From assembly GCA_026929865.2 (NCBI GenBank), contig CM049395.1, positions 31,861,501-31,925,500 on the forward strand: DNA of 64,000 nucleotides, written 5' to 3'. The translations under genes and the position numbers were made by a program. The stretch is from Hyperoplus lanceolatus. Its lineage: Eukaryota; Chordata; Actinopteri; Uranoscopiformes; Ammodytidae. Every line of letters begins with the position of its first letter. Position 1 is the stretch's first letter. Shown here in pieces: positions 24,041 to 36,924 of the stretch. The notes under the pieces were generated by a model, which saw only the letters and a list, made by a program, of their open reading frames with translations, was not told the DNA's origin and made no database searches.

Positions 24041-24803
24041 GAGCTGTTAAGCGGAAGTCCCTTACTTCCGGGGCATGGGGCCTATCGGCTCGAAAAATTA
24101 CAACGGTAGTCAATGGAAAGAAATGTATTATTTTCTGGTCCCAGTCATGAAATGCCTTCGATTACACATATGTTTTGTATGGATTTAGATGGTATTTTTT
24201 CGTGCAAAGAATGGAACAATTTAGCGAGTAGAAGCTGGATACGGTCAGGTTTTGTGCAGAGCGCTTTTGTGGACTACAGCTCTTCGCTGCTCTTGACACT
24301 TATGGTATACGTCACCACCACTGGCACCCGCCCAGCTCAGAAACATGGCTGTGTCTTTACTGCGCTTTACCGCCTTCTTTCAATGACAAGACAAAAGTCT
24401 TCAGCGTGGCGAAAACCACTACACAAGTGGACATGTGGAGAGTTTCAATTTCTCGAGTGGGGAGATTGTTGGCGTTGTCCACGCCAGTCATTAGCATTAG
24501 CATTAGCACTGTCAGTCGAGAAGTGGAGGGAATGTGTTGAGGTGACGTCACAGAGGCGACAAGACTTGTAGTTGTTCTCGTAACATTTTTTCAAAAGCCG
24601 TTAGACGAATAATCATACAACATACCGTCAAACTCTTCACATGAAAAATGATCATTTAGACCCATACAAAACATATATGTAATCCAGGGCATTTAATGAC
24701 TGGGACCAGAAAATAGTAGATTACTTTCCATAGACTCCCATTAATTTTTTTTCAGCCGATAGGCCCCATGCCCCGTAATTCCGCCACTTCCGCTTAACAG
24801 CTC
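24041..24803. mobile_element. Non-autonomous DNA element with long terminal inverted repeats
   Basis: The left end begins GAGCTGTTAAGCGGAAGT, and the complement of the right end begins the same. The match continues through GGGGCATGGGGCCTATCGGCT, ATTTTCTGGTCCCAGTCAT and ATATGTTTTGTATGG, giving inverted repeats of roughly 190 bp (about 24041-24230 and 24615-24803) with scattered differences. The interior has no transposase. The target-site duplication is unresolved (flanks ..AGTTATG and TATTTCT..), so the superfamily is left open. Confidence 0.75.
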
Positions 24804-24997
24804 TATTTCTTATTATCATCACGCTCCCTTCATTTTAAAACTACAGCCTTGCTTTAAGACCAACACACTTTATTTAACACTTTATTTTATGAACTGATGG
24901 TTACAAAATACAGAATTAAGATGTGAGAGATTGTGGAAAGGAAATTGTCAAATGTTTTTATTTGTCGTTATCTCTTTAAAAACTATAAGTAAATTAA

Positions 24998-25553
24998 AGG
25001 TGAAGTAAGCGGTTTATTTATGTTAATATAAGTGTTATATCGCTCTTTATTCATACAGTGATCACTTACATAATGTGCGCGTTTCATAAAGCCGATCTCT
25101 CAGTCAGCTGCTCTGCATGTAATCGGCTAATAAAGTTATTGGAGGATCCCAAATTTTTTATCCAATCACAAGAGAGAATGCTACAAACCGACACTCGTCT
25201 CACTCATGGTCTCACTGCCGGTGCACGCCAGAGCAACAGATGGGTGAATGTTTATGCGCCTACAGTGGCGGAGCAGGTAAAAATCCTTCCCAATGTATGT
25301 TTTGATGGTTTTTATCATGTTTTATCACACTTATGGATCTGAGATAATGCTAGATAACTCGCTGCTTGAAGACCGCAGTGCATTAATGTGGTGACGTAGG
25401 GACGAGCGAGGTTGCAGTAACTGACAGGAAGTTAGCTAAAAGAACCATTCCGCTTACAGCACTTTTTAAAGTGGGCAAAATTCTCTTTATTTGGGGTTCA
25501 CTGAAGAAAAGGTTCCACATTTTGTTGAAAGCCTGGTTATGCCTATAGCGCCT
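24998..25553. mobile_element. Putative MITE flanked by TTAA
   Basis: TTAA lies on both sides (24994-24997 and 25554-25557), with short inverted ends: AGGTGAAGTAAGCGG at the left, and AGGCGCTATAGG as the complement of the right. TTAA targets are used by piggyBac and Kolobok elements (known). The inverted repeat is short and imperfect, so this is tentative. Confidence 0.4.
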
Positions 25554-25559
25554 TTAAAG

Positions 25560-28500
25560 CTAAAAAGAAAAATAATGGAATGATTTTGGATCTAAGGACG
25601 GTGGTGACAACCTTCCACTACAAGAAAGCGCATACATTGTTCTACAAAATATCAAAGAAATTCCTTCAACTTAGATGAGTTTGAGGATCCATCTAAACCC
25701 TCGCAGGGAGGGATTTGATTTTGATTTGATTTGATTCAATTTATTTCAGACATATCAGTGATACATCAGGGATGAAGTTACAATGAATTATTAGTCATCA
25801 GAAATAAACTGCTGTGAAACAAGAAACTTCATACCTCGAAAAGCTAAATATTTCAGCTGAGTCATGATCTGATCTAATATCTGTTTGACTTTGTCCGTCC
25901 GACATTCATCACAATACTTCCTGTATACCTTCAGTTAAAACATTGATATTACGTTTCTCTGTCTCATAATGTATCTTAAGTGCCATTTGTCCTGACCGAA
26001 TCCTTTAATTCTGGGTGACAGCTTAATAATATGGAACTGTATTGATCAAGAGAGGAAATTCCTTTTCCGGTCCTCCCCCCTTCAAAGGTCAGAGGTCAAG
26101 GTTCTTTAAGAAACATGAGGTCACTGCTCTGGATTTAGTGTTGACGCTAGTGATTTCTGGCACAGAAAATAAAAACTGTTATTTCCCCTTTTGGCTCTTT
26201 AAAACAGCTAAAATCAATGATATGAATGATGAATGCAATTGCAGGGTGCACTGGAACATCAGAGTGAGATTGTCTTTCCATTTCCAGGGTGTTTTCCATC
26301 CTCTGCTGCTACTAAAGTTTTTAGTTATATCCTGAGAGCCATGAGTGGTGTTGCAGTTGGTGGGTTTAAACATACAGAAACCACATACTCTATATGTTGG
26401 CCTGCAAATTTAAACAAGAATAATATTCAAATTGAGCCTTTCAGGTATTGGAGCATCACTCATCATGCTCTGTATTATCAAATCAAGAACATTATTAGTT
26501 TCCCAAAGCAATGTAAACCATACTGTGACAAACCCAAGGCCCATTTCCTGACACCCATTATATCATTAGCCACCACAGTAACCACTACATTTTTACGACT
26601 TAAGCACATTTCACCAATTAAAGTACTCAACGTAACAATGGCCTTCTTTGGGGAGAAGCAGTCTGACCAAGTCTTCGATAATTATACTTCAGCCAATAAC
26701 TACCATTAGAGGATACAAACGAAAAGAGCAGCTGCTTGTCTGCTTTGCTGTGCCGTAAGCCGGACACTTAGTATTGATTAACTTTGGATGTAATTGTGTA
26801 CTTTTGGGAGCTCTTATCACAGCCTATCCCACTATGATTAAAAACTAAAATTATTTCAGTTGCACTTATTTCTAAATACAAACTTCTCGAACAGTGAAGT
26901 AAGTGAAACTCAGACAGTTTGGCCTACATGTGTGCGTGTAGTTTGTCTGAAACTGACAGACAGTCCACGAGAGAATCTCAGACAGCCTCGCTGTTTCTCT
27001 GCAGCTTTATCGGCCGGCTTACATCCTGCCTTGTCTCCGGCCCTCTAATGCACGGAGGAGGAAGCCGGGAAAGGGGATCATTTGAAAGAGCCTGTATGTC
27101 TCTCACTCGCCATGTAAACATTTGCAAACCCCACCGAAAATCAATAGCAGACAGGAGAAATTCCAGTAACTCTGGGTCTGTTCGCATAGCTTGTCTTACA
27201 GCGGAAGTGTGAGCACCGGTGTCACAAACACATTAGCATACAGAGACAGCCATGAAACGTGGTCTTTTCAAAATCTGTTTAGCGTGCCATTGGTAATAAT
27301 GTTTTAATAATTAATTAAATAGGTGTGTAATGTGAGAAGAGTCACCTGTAAATATCACCTGCAAGTCAACAGTTCTACAGCATTTACCTCCAAGTGTTGG
27401 TTGGTTTATACATTTGTATCCATTTTCCAGTCCAATGTTGTTTTTCTTTGTAAAGACAGCTATTACTGAGTTCTCTCCAGCTTTGAATATTCGTTATATT
27501 GTAACTAGCATTTTATCTTTTGTTTCACTGATATAGGACTTCTTGTTGAAGGGAGCCAATTATAAATTAGTGGTGATCCCCCCCATCTATTTTATATTTG
27601 TAGTGGTGGCATGTAACTGGCATGTACAATCACTTAAGTACTGCACTTGAATACAATTCTGAGGACTTTTGTAGTAAGTCTATTCTATGCTAGTGTAGGC
27701 CTACTTTATATTTGTACTCAACTATATTTCAGAAGCAAATATTGTACATTTTGCTTTACTACATTAGTTCCTTAAGTTCCTGGATACTTTGCTTGTTTAG
27801 ATTGTAAATATGAAATAAAAGATTAAAAAACTAATAAATTCTGGTACATTAATAAAACTAATTGTAGTAATCAAAATTACACTATTATCACCGTAACCAG
27901 CTGCACCATTAAAGTGATGAACACATTAAACAGACATATAATAAACATTATTTTGTAAAAGCATAATGATAATACCTACATAATTATTTTACATTTGGTA
28001 CTTCAAGTATATTTGGATGCTACTAATTGAAATTTTTGAATTCAGGACTTTGGTGGTATAACACATTTTGTTAAATAAAAGAATGTAATACTTTATTCAC
28101 TAGCTCTAATAAAGTAGCCTATATTATGTTATTTGAGTGGAATAAAAACCTGTAGCCCGTTCGCTTGAGGGTGGACACAGGCAGGCACCTAAGCCCTGCT
28201 GTGCGATGAAACACATGCAGTCATCATTGTGGCTATGATACCACAAGTTGTTAATCACCTATAAAACCATTAAATCTGCTGTATTGTAGCAGCAGGTAGT
28301 TATCTCCCATCTGTTATCTGGAAGCTTCTATAATCGTAAGGCTGATGTAAAATGATTGGACAGCGGGGTTGATGATAACCGTCCCCAGATGGCACGTTTC
28401 AAATTAAGAAAAAAAAAAACACAATTTGGTAATGGTTATAAAAGAGGGTCATTTTAACTTTTGCTCAATACTATGAGTTGTCTAAGCAAAATGTTAAGTG

Positions 28501-31500
28501 GCCATCTGTTCATAAAACTGCAATTCAGGAATTTTATCAACATTTAAAATGGTGGAAAACAACATTTAAGATTCAAGAGAAAACCTCATCTCCAAAGAAG
28601 AGTTACCAAAAAAATGAACAGCTGTTGTGTGTATCTGCACCTACATTATGTATAACCAAATTTAATTCAATTGTTTTCCACACTAAGCCGGCAGCAAGCT
28701 GGGTCTGAATACAATGTGTTTGGCTGCATTATACAGTAGATGGCAGCAGTGCTACAAGTCTTAGACATTGAAAAAGACTGAGAAACAGTGATGCACTAAG
28801 TTTTACTTGCTGACAAAGCTAGATAGCCTATGTGTCCTCATGTCTTATCTAGTGGGTTACATTTTAGATTATTGCAAATGCAAGACCACACATAGATTAG
28901 AAAAGACTTAACAATGCTTTAATTTTCCATTCTCCAAAATGATTAGGATGTCATCCCATAATATTTCATAACATAATACTTGATATCAACTAATCACAGA
29001 AAAAAAGTAATTGTTCTCTTCATATTATTAGGCTTTGAGTTAAAAGGGCATATAATTAGATACTTCACTTAACTTAATCCATAAATGTCTCATGTAAAAT
29101 GCTATATGTTTTTTCCAGTCTGCTCTTACGTTATATATGTCATTAAAGGAACCTGTCCTGTCCCTATACCTGGCCTGTATTACAACATTGTTCTTCTTAA
29201 CTCTTAACTTGCTTCTGAAAAACAAGAAAAAAGTGTAGGCCTTAAAGGTGCCTTTTTTGGTGCACATAACATCTGAGAACATAAGGGAAAATGTACATTT
29301 AAAAGATTTGTGAGTCTGTATGACCTCACACCGAGCTGTTTCAACCGCTTTCATCATGTATTCTGTCCCTTCAACACGAAGTGGAGATGTAACTATAGAT
29401 TTATTCATCCTGAAAAATGAGCAAACAACTTGTAAGTGACGTGTCACAATAAATCAATGACATCATTCAGTTCAGATCAAGACTTGGCTGCTGCTTAGAG
29501 AATGTGTCAGCTCCCATCACTCATTCATTAGTTTTTCCATTCACACTTAGGAGTTAGAGCCAATCCCAGCATGCACCGAGGGCAAGCCAGGATAAAACTC
29601 TCTGACCAGTTAATCACAGGGCGAATGCATTACACACCAACATCATTACAGTCTACAGACCTGCTGTTTGAAGTGTGAAAAGAAAACTGTCACAAAATAC
29701 AAAATAAAGACTCACTCAGGATGACAGTAAAATATGTGTTCTGTAAAGAGATGAAAGTTTCTGTAAATTGCATTAAAGCTAAAATAGTCCAGTTATTAAA
29801 AAGAGTGCTCAAATACATTTTCCACAGTGGCACAGCACAGAAGCCACAAAGATCTTCCTTTTTTTGCAGTATTTGGAAGCAATCCAATACCACAGTTTTG
29901 CTTTCTGCAGATTAAAATGTATTTCATTCTTTACAAACGATCCCTCTGACATTCAATAATAACCTGAAGTATCAGCTAAAAAAATATTTAATTTATGCTT
30001 TCCAGCTTCCATTTAATCACTTTTCTCTCAGAGGGCAATATTGCTTGTTTTTTACATTTTACAGAGTCCTTTGTATAATTTCGCTTGGAGCAAACAGTTT
30101 AGATAATAAATTGAACCTTTGCACTCTAAATTTGCACAACAAAACTAAGATTAACCTGTCAAGCATTTTTGCTGGAGCAACAGAATCACACTCCTTTTAA
30201 GATGTCAGTCCAGGCTGACAAATTACAAAGGCTGAGACTTCATTTTCAAAGAAACATGACTAATTTACCTGCTCATCTCGAATAGCAGCTAGCTATCTGA
30301 AGTTGATAAAGGGCCAGAAAAAGGAAATACATTTAGACTAAGTTAATGCAAATATATGAGTATTTCATTTGGTCTTGAACTGCACAAAGTGTCAATTGTG
30401 TTATTGAAGCTTTATTATTCAAAATCAGACCCACACAACTAGTTAACACAATGTTGGTCACTTGTGGGCATAGAAAACTCCATTATGAGCTGAAAAACAC
30501 AAATATCAGATTAATTATCTGATTAATTATTATTATAGGGAACAAACAGGTGGAGGCAGCAGGTACAAAGCTCCATGTCCATCATGTGATAATAAAGCAA
30601 GAGCATTCAGTTGGCTGACACAGTACAGCAATCTTTCTATTTGGATTCAGCCACTACAAGCCTTGTGAAACATGTTTGTTGGTCTGTACACATGGCTTGT
30701 TTACTTGTCACTCCGAGCTGTCAGTTCATGTTGACACAAGCTGCATGTGTAATGAATGCAAACCACGCCAAGCTGGCTGTGGCACTGTGCTGGTCTGATT
30801 TTGGAGCGCACCCAGTATTATGAGGACATGGGACAGTGTGAAATAGTGTCAGCTAGAATGAATAAATGGACTGAGAAAAAAAATCCTTTCATGAAAGACA
30901 AATTAATTTCAACACATTTAAATAAGAGTGATCATAGTTTTAAAATAACTGATACAATGCAAAATAATAACAAAAGATAGCCAATACATTTGGTTAACGT
31001 ATTAGTGGTATGATATAGTGATGGGCGAAATAAATAAAAAAGAGCACTAGCAGCATGTGCTGGAGAAGGAAGTCATTATGCATTTATGCTGACAAAATCT
31101 TCTCATTAGCCTATTGCATTCTTTATGATGTTACTCAGATTTAAAATACTAGCTACCCTCTTTAATAATACAACACAGGGAGATATTTACTATTTAACCC
31201 TTTAGAGGTGCATAGAAGCTATATTTTCTAGCATTAGGTCAGCGTGTTTTGCCATGCAACGCATTTGCTCCGCAGGATGAGCACCATAGAGGGCGCTTTA
31301 TCACATTTTCCTGCACATTAGGCCACTGAAGAGGGCATTTTCCACCACCAAGAGTAGCCTATTATAAGTACTTGTGTTTTCTGCTGAATGATTTTGGCCC
31401 ATCTGGAACTCCATACATGGAAACCAAGGAGAAAGATAATCTATAAGGGAAAACAAATGGGATTAATTGCAAATAAATAGCCTATAAAAAATGTCGGCTA

Positions 31501-31764
31501 TTGGTGGATTACAAATAGAAAAACAGCATGGTTGTCAAAAGTGTAGGCCTACATAGCCTACATCTGTATTTTATGAAATGAATTAATCATGATCAGAATT
31601 AGGCCACTATAATTTAGAAAAAAAAGTGTCAAGCATAAATAATTAGATAACAGTGGTAATGTGATTCTGAGCACTGTCTGTCAGCATCAGGTAGATTACA
31701 TTAAATCCTTGCTAGTTGCTACTGGGAGAGGCTGGCTGAGATGTGAAAACTGCCACCCCAGAGA

Positions 31765-31769
<5 letters not shown>
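25560..31769. other. Intergenic stretch, no gene recognised
   Basis: AT-rich sequence with a short (TTGAT)n tract near 25716-25740. Open frames at 26233-26709 (plus) and 29040-29447 (minus) have no recognisable domain, splice context or conserved composition and are taken as chance. No RNA gene was recognised. Confidence 0.6.

Positions 31770-31815
<46 letters not shown>
31770..31815. repeat. (GT)n microsatellite at the dennd4c promoter
   Basis: About 23 GT units directly upstream of the CpG-rich first exon of dennd4c. Confidence 0.94.
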
Positions 31816-31816
<1 letters not shown>

Positions 31817-31868
31817 TGTGCGCGCGGGGCCGGGCACGGCGGATTCCCATCACAACCAAGATGGCGGC
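31816..31868 (+). promoter_or_regulatory. dennd4c: dennd4c promoter / start region with a YY1-type motif
   Basis: A sharp change to CpG-rich sequence (GCGCGCGGGGCCGGGCACGG) follows the (GT)n. AAGATGGCGGC at 31858-31868 matches the YY1 consensus that commonly lies just downstream of vertebrate start sites (known). The exact start is not visible. Confidence 0.5.
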
Positions 31869-32101
31869 AGAGCGGACAGCCGGTTCGGCGCACTGACTGA
31901 CAGACAGAAGAAGCAGAAACCTCGTTGTGTTTGGACAGCTAATGGTCAGAGTATTTAGACAGAAAAAAATTATTACAGCAACAACAGGTCGACTTCTCAT
32001 TTTTTTCCCCCGTCAACGACATTGCTGTGATGAAACAACGCCGTTAGACGACACCGGCCGAAGTTGTGTGCGCGAGGACTAATTTGACGTCCACGAGCGG
32101 G
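31840..32101 (+). other. dennd4c: dennd4c noncoding first exon
   Basis: CpG-rich sequence ends at a strong donor, GAGCGGG|GTAAGCA (exon end 32101). The next coding exon acceptor downstream in the right strand is at 47841, which would make intron 1 about 15.7 kb. Assignment to dennd4c is by position and strand. A short upstream frame starts within the YY1 motif (ATG 31861, stop 31894-31896). The left edge is approximate. Confidence 0.6.
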
Positions 32102-32978
32102 GTAAGCACAAAATGATGAACCGTTATAGTAACTGACAGGGATTTGACCGACCGCAGCCGGCTACAACAAGCTATAAATCCTGTATGCTAGCTCTTGCCA
32201 CCTCACTTTGAGGTGTCTATTTGTTTACATGTCTGTTTTATCTTTATCCAATTTATTGCCAATAACAATTGTACACTTGAATGTCGTTTGACCTGATGCC
32301 CGTCATGCTTCTCCCCACCCCTCGCTGGTTCATCCTTGTCTGAAGCTAAGTAATATGCCACAGGTTGTTGGCCATCAACGCCAATTCTCGTGAATATTTT
32401 CAGTCACCTATGCTGTGTGCGTGAGTATGTGATGCAAGCGACACACTTGTCACACCACAATAAACCTCTGATTTGTCCGGTGATGTCTGTTTAAAGGCAC
32501 TCGCGTGCGGTCGTTCAGACACTAAAAATAACCCAAAACATAACCCTCTCTTTGTGCACCCCAGTGCCTAGGGATATTTTAGGTTGTTCGGTTTATACTT
32601 TGCCTCAGAAAAGAATACCCCTCATTGTAACCTTCTTACTATGCTGTAACAGTGATTTCATGATTTAATGTCTTGTTTTGTGAATCATTTAAAGTCCAGA
32701 CCATAAGACTGCCAGTAGTTTTCACAGGAATTATTTTTAAAGCTGTCAGTTGTGGTGCAACAAGGGAAAAAGAGAGTTCACCAAAGGGTGCTGAGTGAAA
32801 TGCTATTGTAGCTTTGCCATGAAAGCCCATGTGTACGCTTGTGGGAGGCTTCCACTGGTATTATTGTTGCATCACTACACATCTTCTTACGTGAGATATT
32901 TGAGGAAAACTGAGCCGCAGAAATGGGAAAGTCCAATTGGAGTGTAGTACATTTTTCCTTTCTGATAGTAGAATTCAG

Positions 32979-33083
32979 ACAGGAGCAGGACAGAGCAGTG
33001 GCGTCAGCTGGCGTCGGGGATCGACAAGCTGAGGGTTGACTTCCCAAAGAATTCCCCTCGTTTAGTGGTGTCGCACGGGACAG
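32979..33083 (+). other. Candidate alternative 5' exon of dennd4c with a GC donor
   Basis: The acceptor context is a T-rich tract followed by GAATTCAG (ends 32978). After 105 bp comes CAG|GCAAGT, the consensus for the rare GC-AG intron class. The segment has no ATG, is richer in GC than its surroundings, and is open in one frame. It would fit a 5'UTR exon, but nothing in the window proves it is used. Confidence 0.3.
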
Positions 33084-33089
33084 GCAAGT

Positions 33090-34432
33090 CTGGTCAAATC
33101 ACACATGTGACAGAAATACTCGCAAGCCTGTGATTTAAAAACCTCAGCTCCACATTCCAGAAAGGTAACCTACACTGTCATTCCATGAAGCCTCTGCCTG
33201 TTGGGCTTTTTTCTGTTGCTTTTCATTCAAGTGTCTCTTGAATTCCTCAGTGCCAATTGTGTTGTGATGGATGGGATGTTTTTCTGCTGTCTTTATCGCC
33301 TTGTCTGTTCACGTTCAGAGGGGCAATGGAAAGAAAGAATTTCCAAGTATTTCAAATGTAGTCACTGTTGTCTGGCACACGAGAGCCAAATGGCATGGAT
33401 TAATCGCATAGGTTGCTGAATGGGGTGTGAAGTCTTGTGCAGGTCTGAGAGGAGGATTTACGACACTGAGTGAAAAAGATCAAAGGACAAACAGCGTAGA
33501 CGTGTCTGCAGCCTCGCTTCTTGAAGGATACGGTGAACCCTTAGTAACCCTGATTCTTCTTACCCTGACACCAGCCTCAGGGTTAATGCCTGCTGCTGTC
33601 CACCTATAATTGTCAACAAATATTCCCTCCTGTGGCAATGGTCTGTTTTAATACCTCCTGAAGGCATTGGGTGCATGTTTTTTCCATCTTGCGTAATTCA
33701 GAGAAACAAACAAAAGTCGGCAAATCCCACTTCACAGAGCAGCCAGCTACAGAGTGTAGGTGCTCACCCCTTCTCATAGTTGAGGAATATTTGTGTGTTT
33801 TTCAATTTAGTCATCACTTTAAGTTGTTCTTCATAACAGCGCATGCTAAATGCCTGAACTGTAGATCGTAATAACTATTTCTTTGGTGGTAGTGAGTTGA
33901 AGTTTAATGGTGTAGTCTTCTTTCAAAGGTTTGATTGAATCTCCAAGTAGTTTGGAAGTTTGGCCTCAGAAACTACAAGCACATACGGTATTTGGTCATA
34001 TCTCTATGTTGTTATTATATATGATCTTGTATTATTTATAATAATAATAATAACCTTTTTTTGTTAAGCACTTTTCAAAACAAAGGTACAAAGTGTCAGT
34101 AATGAAATGTAAACTAATAATCAGCAGCACTACGCTAGTCATAATTTATCAACAAATAAATGCTTATTTATCCAAAAATCTAAATTTTGCCTTTTGAGTC
34201 AAACAGCCACCGCTCTGTGCATGTCCCTGGAGAGATTAACATGGCAACTCTTACGGTGACAGTGGTCCGGTATTCACAAAAATCCTAAATTCTCTGCGTT
34301 CCTGGTGTAGCTGTAGCAGAGGTTTGAAACCGCTATGAAGTGTTTCCTTTTAGTTTTACCCCCTCCAGTGATGCACAGCAGGTCAATGTGTTAAGCTACA
34401 GAAGCTTACAACCTACTTTAGCCCATAGTGAG
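33090..34432. other. Intron 1 of dennd4c, first part
   Basis: No exon or RNA gene was recognised. It contains short AT-rich and (ATA)n tracts near 34035-34050. Confidence 0.5.
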
Positions 34433-34441
34433 TGAGTAGGT

Positions 34442-34997
34442 TAGCCTGGCTCCGCCCGCCTACCTACTTCCGCTCAATTTTCATTTCACTTCAGTAGTCA
34501 GTCTGGGTGTGCGGTGTGTTCATGGAATTCTGCTCGTCCAGATCATATCAGCGAACAGAGCGATTGGCTGAGAACGATGACGTCGAAGTCGCGCTCCAGT
34601 TTCAGTTGAATGCTGCGTTCCTTTATACTCGGAAATCGGAAATTTCCGACTTGGTAGTTCCGAGTTCCGACCTGTCTGTGTTCCAGTGCATCTACTCGGG
34701 AAAGTATACAACCTATCTCAGATACCGGTAGATCCATAGACTACAATATGTAGTGAAGTCGGAAATTTCCGAGTTCCCTGTACAACTGAAACGCACCGTC
34801 AGAAGCCGACTCATGACATCTGTCTGACCAAACGTTATGCGATTGGTTGGCTAATCCAGAGTTGCACTGGGCAAATCCAATAGTTTTAAACTTCAACAGA
34901 CACCCGCCTCCAAGTGAGTGAACGTTTGCCAATTACAGCACTTCCAGACCTTCTGTACAAATGAAACGAAGTACGATGGTCTGGTAGCACCAGGCTA
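34442..34997. mobile_element. Non-autonomous DNA transposon with a 9-bp target duplication
   Basis: TGAGTAGGT occurs at 34433-34441 and again at 34998-35006. The ends are TAGCCTGG and CCAGGCTA, an 8-bp perfect inverted repeat. A 9-bp duplication suggests a Mutator-like or related group, though an 8-bp reading that fits hAT is possible. No transposase. The interior holds a second palindromic unit. Confidence 0.7.
34604..34795. repeat. Palindromic unit nested in the 34.4-35.0 kb element
   Basis: The left arm reads TTCAGTTGAATGCTGCGTTC and CGGAAATTTCCGACTT; the right arm, complemented, reads GCGTTTCAGTTGTACAGGG and CGGAAATTTCCGACTT. The arms can pair. It resembles repeats I know from other fish genomes. 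Exact ends are uncertain. Confidence 0.5.
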
Positions 34998-35009
34998 TGA
35001 GTAGGTTAC

Positions 35010-36840
35010 ACTAGGAGGTAATATCTCATTCATTAAAAAGAATAAAGAAATACACAAAATTAAGTTTTTTTTTTTCAGATATTTGGTGCCAAGTTATGAC
35101 ACATTTGTGATTGCAAACAATTGGTATGGTATTGAGGTATAACACCCTGCAGCAGAATATGCCATAACCTAACATCTTAAAGACCTGAGATTCAAGAGAT
35201 TGTGTCAGCTTGAAGGTTACAGCACAGTGTGGTCGTCATTTCAATTCTATGGAGCCAACAGGAGACGCTGTACCAGAAAATAAAACCTGCTATATTTTAC
35301 ATGGAGAACAACTGAGAATGGGATTACAACACAGTTCCCAGGGAATCCAATCCACAAACACCAATTAGCTGTAAGCTCACAGTATTGTCTGCAGAGAAAG
35401 GTTGAGAAAGGCAGGATGTGTTCTCAGTTGGTGGGTGGCATCTGGTGTTAGGCATGATGAATTTTGACGCGTTGGGCACTGATCTCATCCTTTTAGAGAA
35501 ATGTATAGCTCCTAGAAGACAACAATCCGTTTGACTTGGTTCAGTTGTCCCTGCTTTATAACTGGGAATTCATTCAGCAGTCTGAAATATATATGTGAAT
35601 TCAGTAGGTAAAGTTTGATTCACTCCGTAGTATGGACGTAAAAGTACATGACTCAAATAAGTGCATAGTTAGATAAAAATGACTGGAAAACTACATAGGA
35701 ACATTGTTTAACAATCAACAGTAAGAAAATCAACTTCATATCATTGGTAATAGTAATGTAGAAAAGGCTGAATGGTGCTTTGGAAACATAGAGTTTTTTC
35801 AAACAAAACGCTACTTCAATGAAACTTTTGGTTTTATAGATCTAACTGAAAGTTGTTTGGGTGAAGCCTTGCTGAAGTCAGTGGTCCAATAGTGAAGGCT
35901 GTATAGCTAATTGACTGATTTTTTACCGACCAAGTCAAATGTGCTGCAATGGCCCTAAGCATTTCCATCATTAGAAAAAAATACAGCAAATGGAAATGTT
36001 TTGGGCCGTTGTAGCATGTTTGCCCTTGTCGGCCACTGTAGAATTTTACATTATTCTGCTGCTGATGCTGCTGCTGTGTGGTACTCACAAGGGTAAAAGA
36101 TTATTTCCCAGTGTTCCCATCATGCAGACAGAAATGACTCCTACAATCAGTACTGAGTAAAGCCGTTGGTAAGTCAAAACTGCCAGACTCCACATAACGC
36201 AAGCTGCAAATAAAAAGAGGTCGCATTGGTAAACAAATGTCTGTGCAAATGACTTTGTCTAACAAAGGAGAAACACCAGCCGTAAGAAGGGTTTTCTGCC
36301 AACAAGGGAATTCAGAGATCAGGCTGGGAGAGAGGACAGGTTGATGAGGTCGGGTTTCCATTGGAGACACATGGCTAGTTCCCACAGGGCTCTTCATTTG
36401 CACTTCCCTGTGCTAATACTGTACACCCCAACATGATGGGAACCTCTTGTATAGTGTTGCGGGCTGGGAATTGTGATCCCAGTATTTACCTTGATATCTC
36501 TATGCTGAAATGACCTTGAAATGCATTACTTGCTTTCGCGTCTAAATGGTGGCTCGGATAAATGTCAGTGACATGGTGTGCCGAATCTGTCAATGGAAAA
36601 TAAGATGTGAAGTTCCATCTTTTATCAAAGCATGTCTTGCAAAAGTCAGAGGAACATCAAGCTGCAGGAACGTCAATTGAAGAAAAAAGATGCAATGTAA
36701 AAAAACATTAACAACAATACCACTGGGCCAAAACCTTCCTGAAATGGCTGCATGCAGCATATTGTCGTTCTATATGTAGTATGCTATATGCCCAAACAGG
36801 AACTAGTATCCTCAGCCTTGATACATCATCTATATACAGT
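35010..36840. other. Intron 1 of dennd4c, no feature recognised
   Basis: Read on both strands; no exon, RNA gene or clear repeat boundary. A short CTG-rich tract lies near 36058-36075. Confidence 0.45.
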
Positions 36841-36849
<9 letters not shown>

Positions 36850-36901
<52 letters not shown>

Positions 36902-36924
36902 TATAGTGTGTATATATATATATA
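36850..36924. repeat. (TA)n microsatellite, two blocks
   Basis: Two TA tracts (about 36855-36898 and 36911-36924) are separated by CAGTATAGTGTG, a motif that also precedes the first block. Confidence 0.93.

Noticed and set aside
26233-26709. 158-codon plus-strand frame between socs4 and dennd4c
   Set aside because: No similarity that I recognise, no flanking splice sites or promoter; treated as noncoding.
29040-29447. 135-codon minus-strand frame
   Set aside because: Considered as a transposon or small gene, but no motif, repeat boundary or exon signal supports it.
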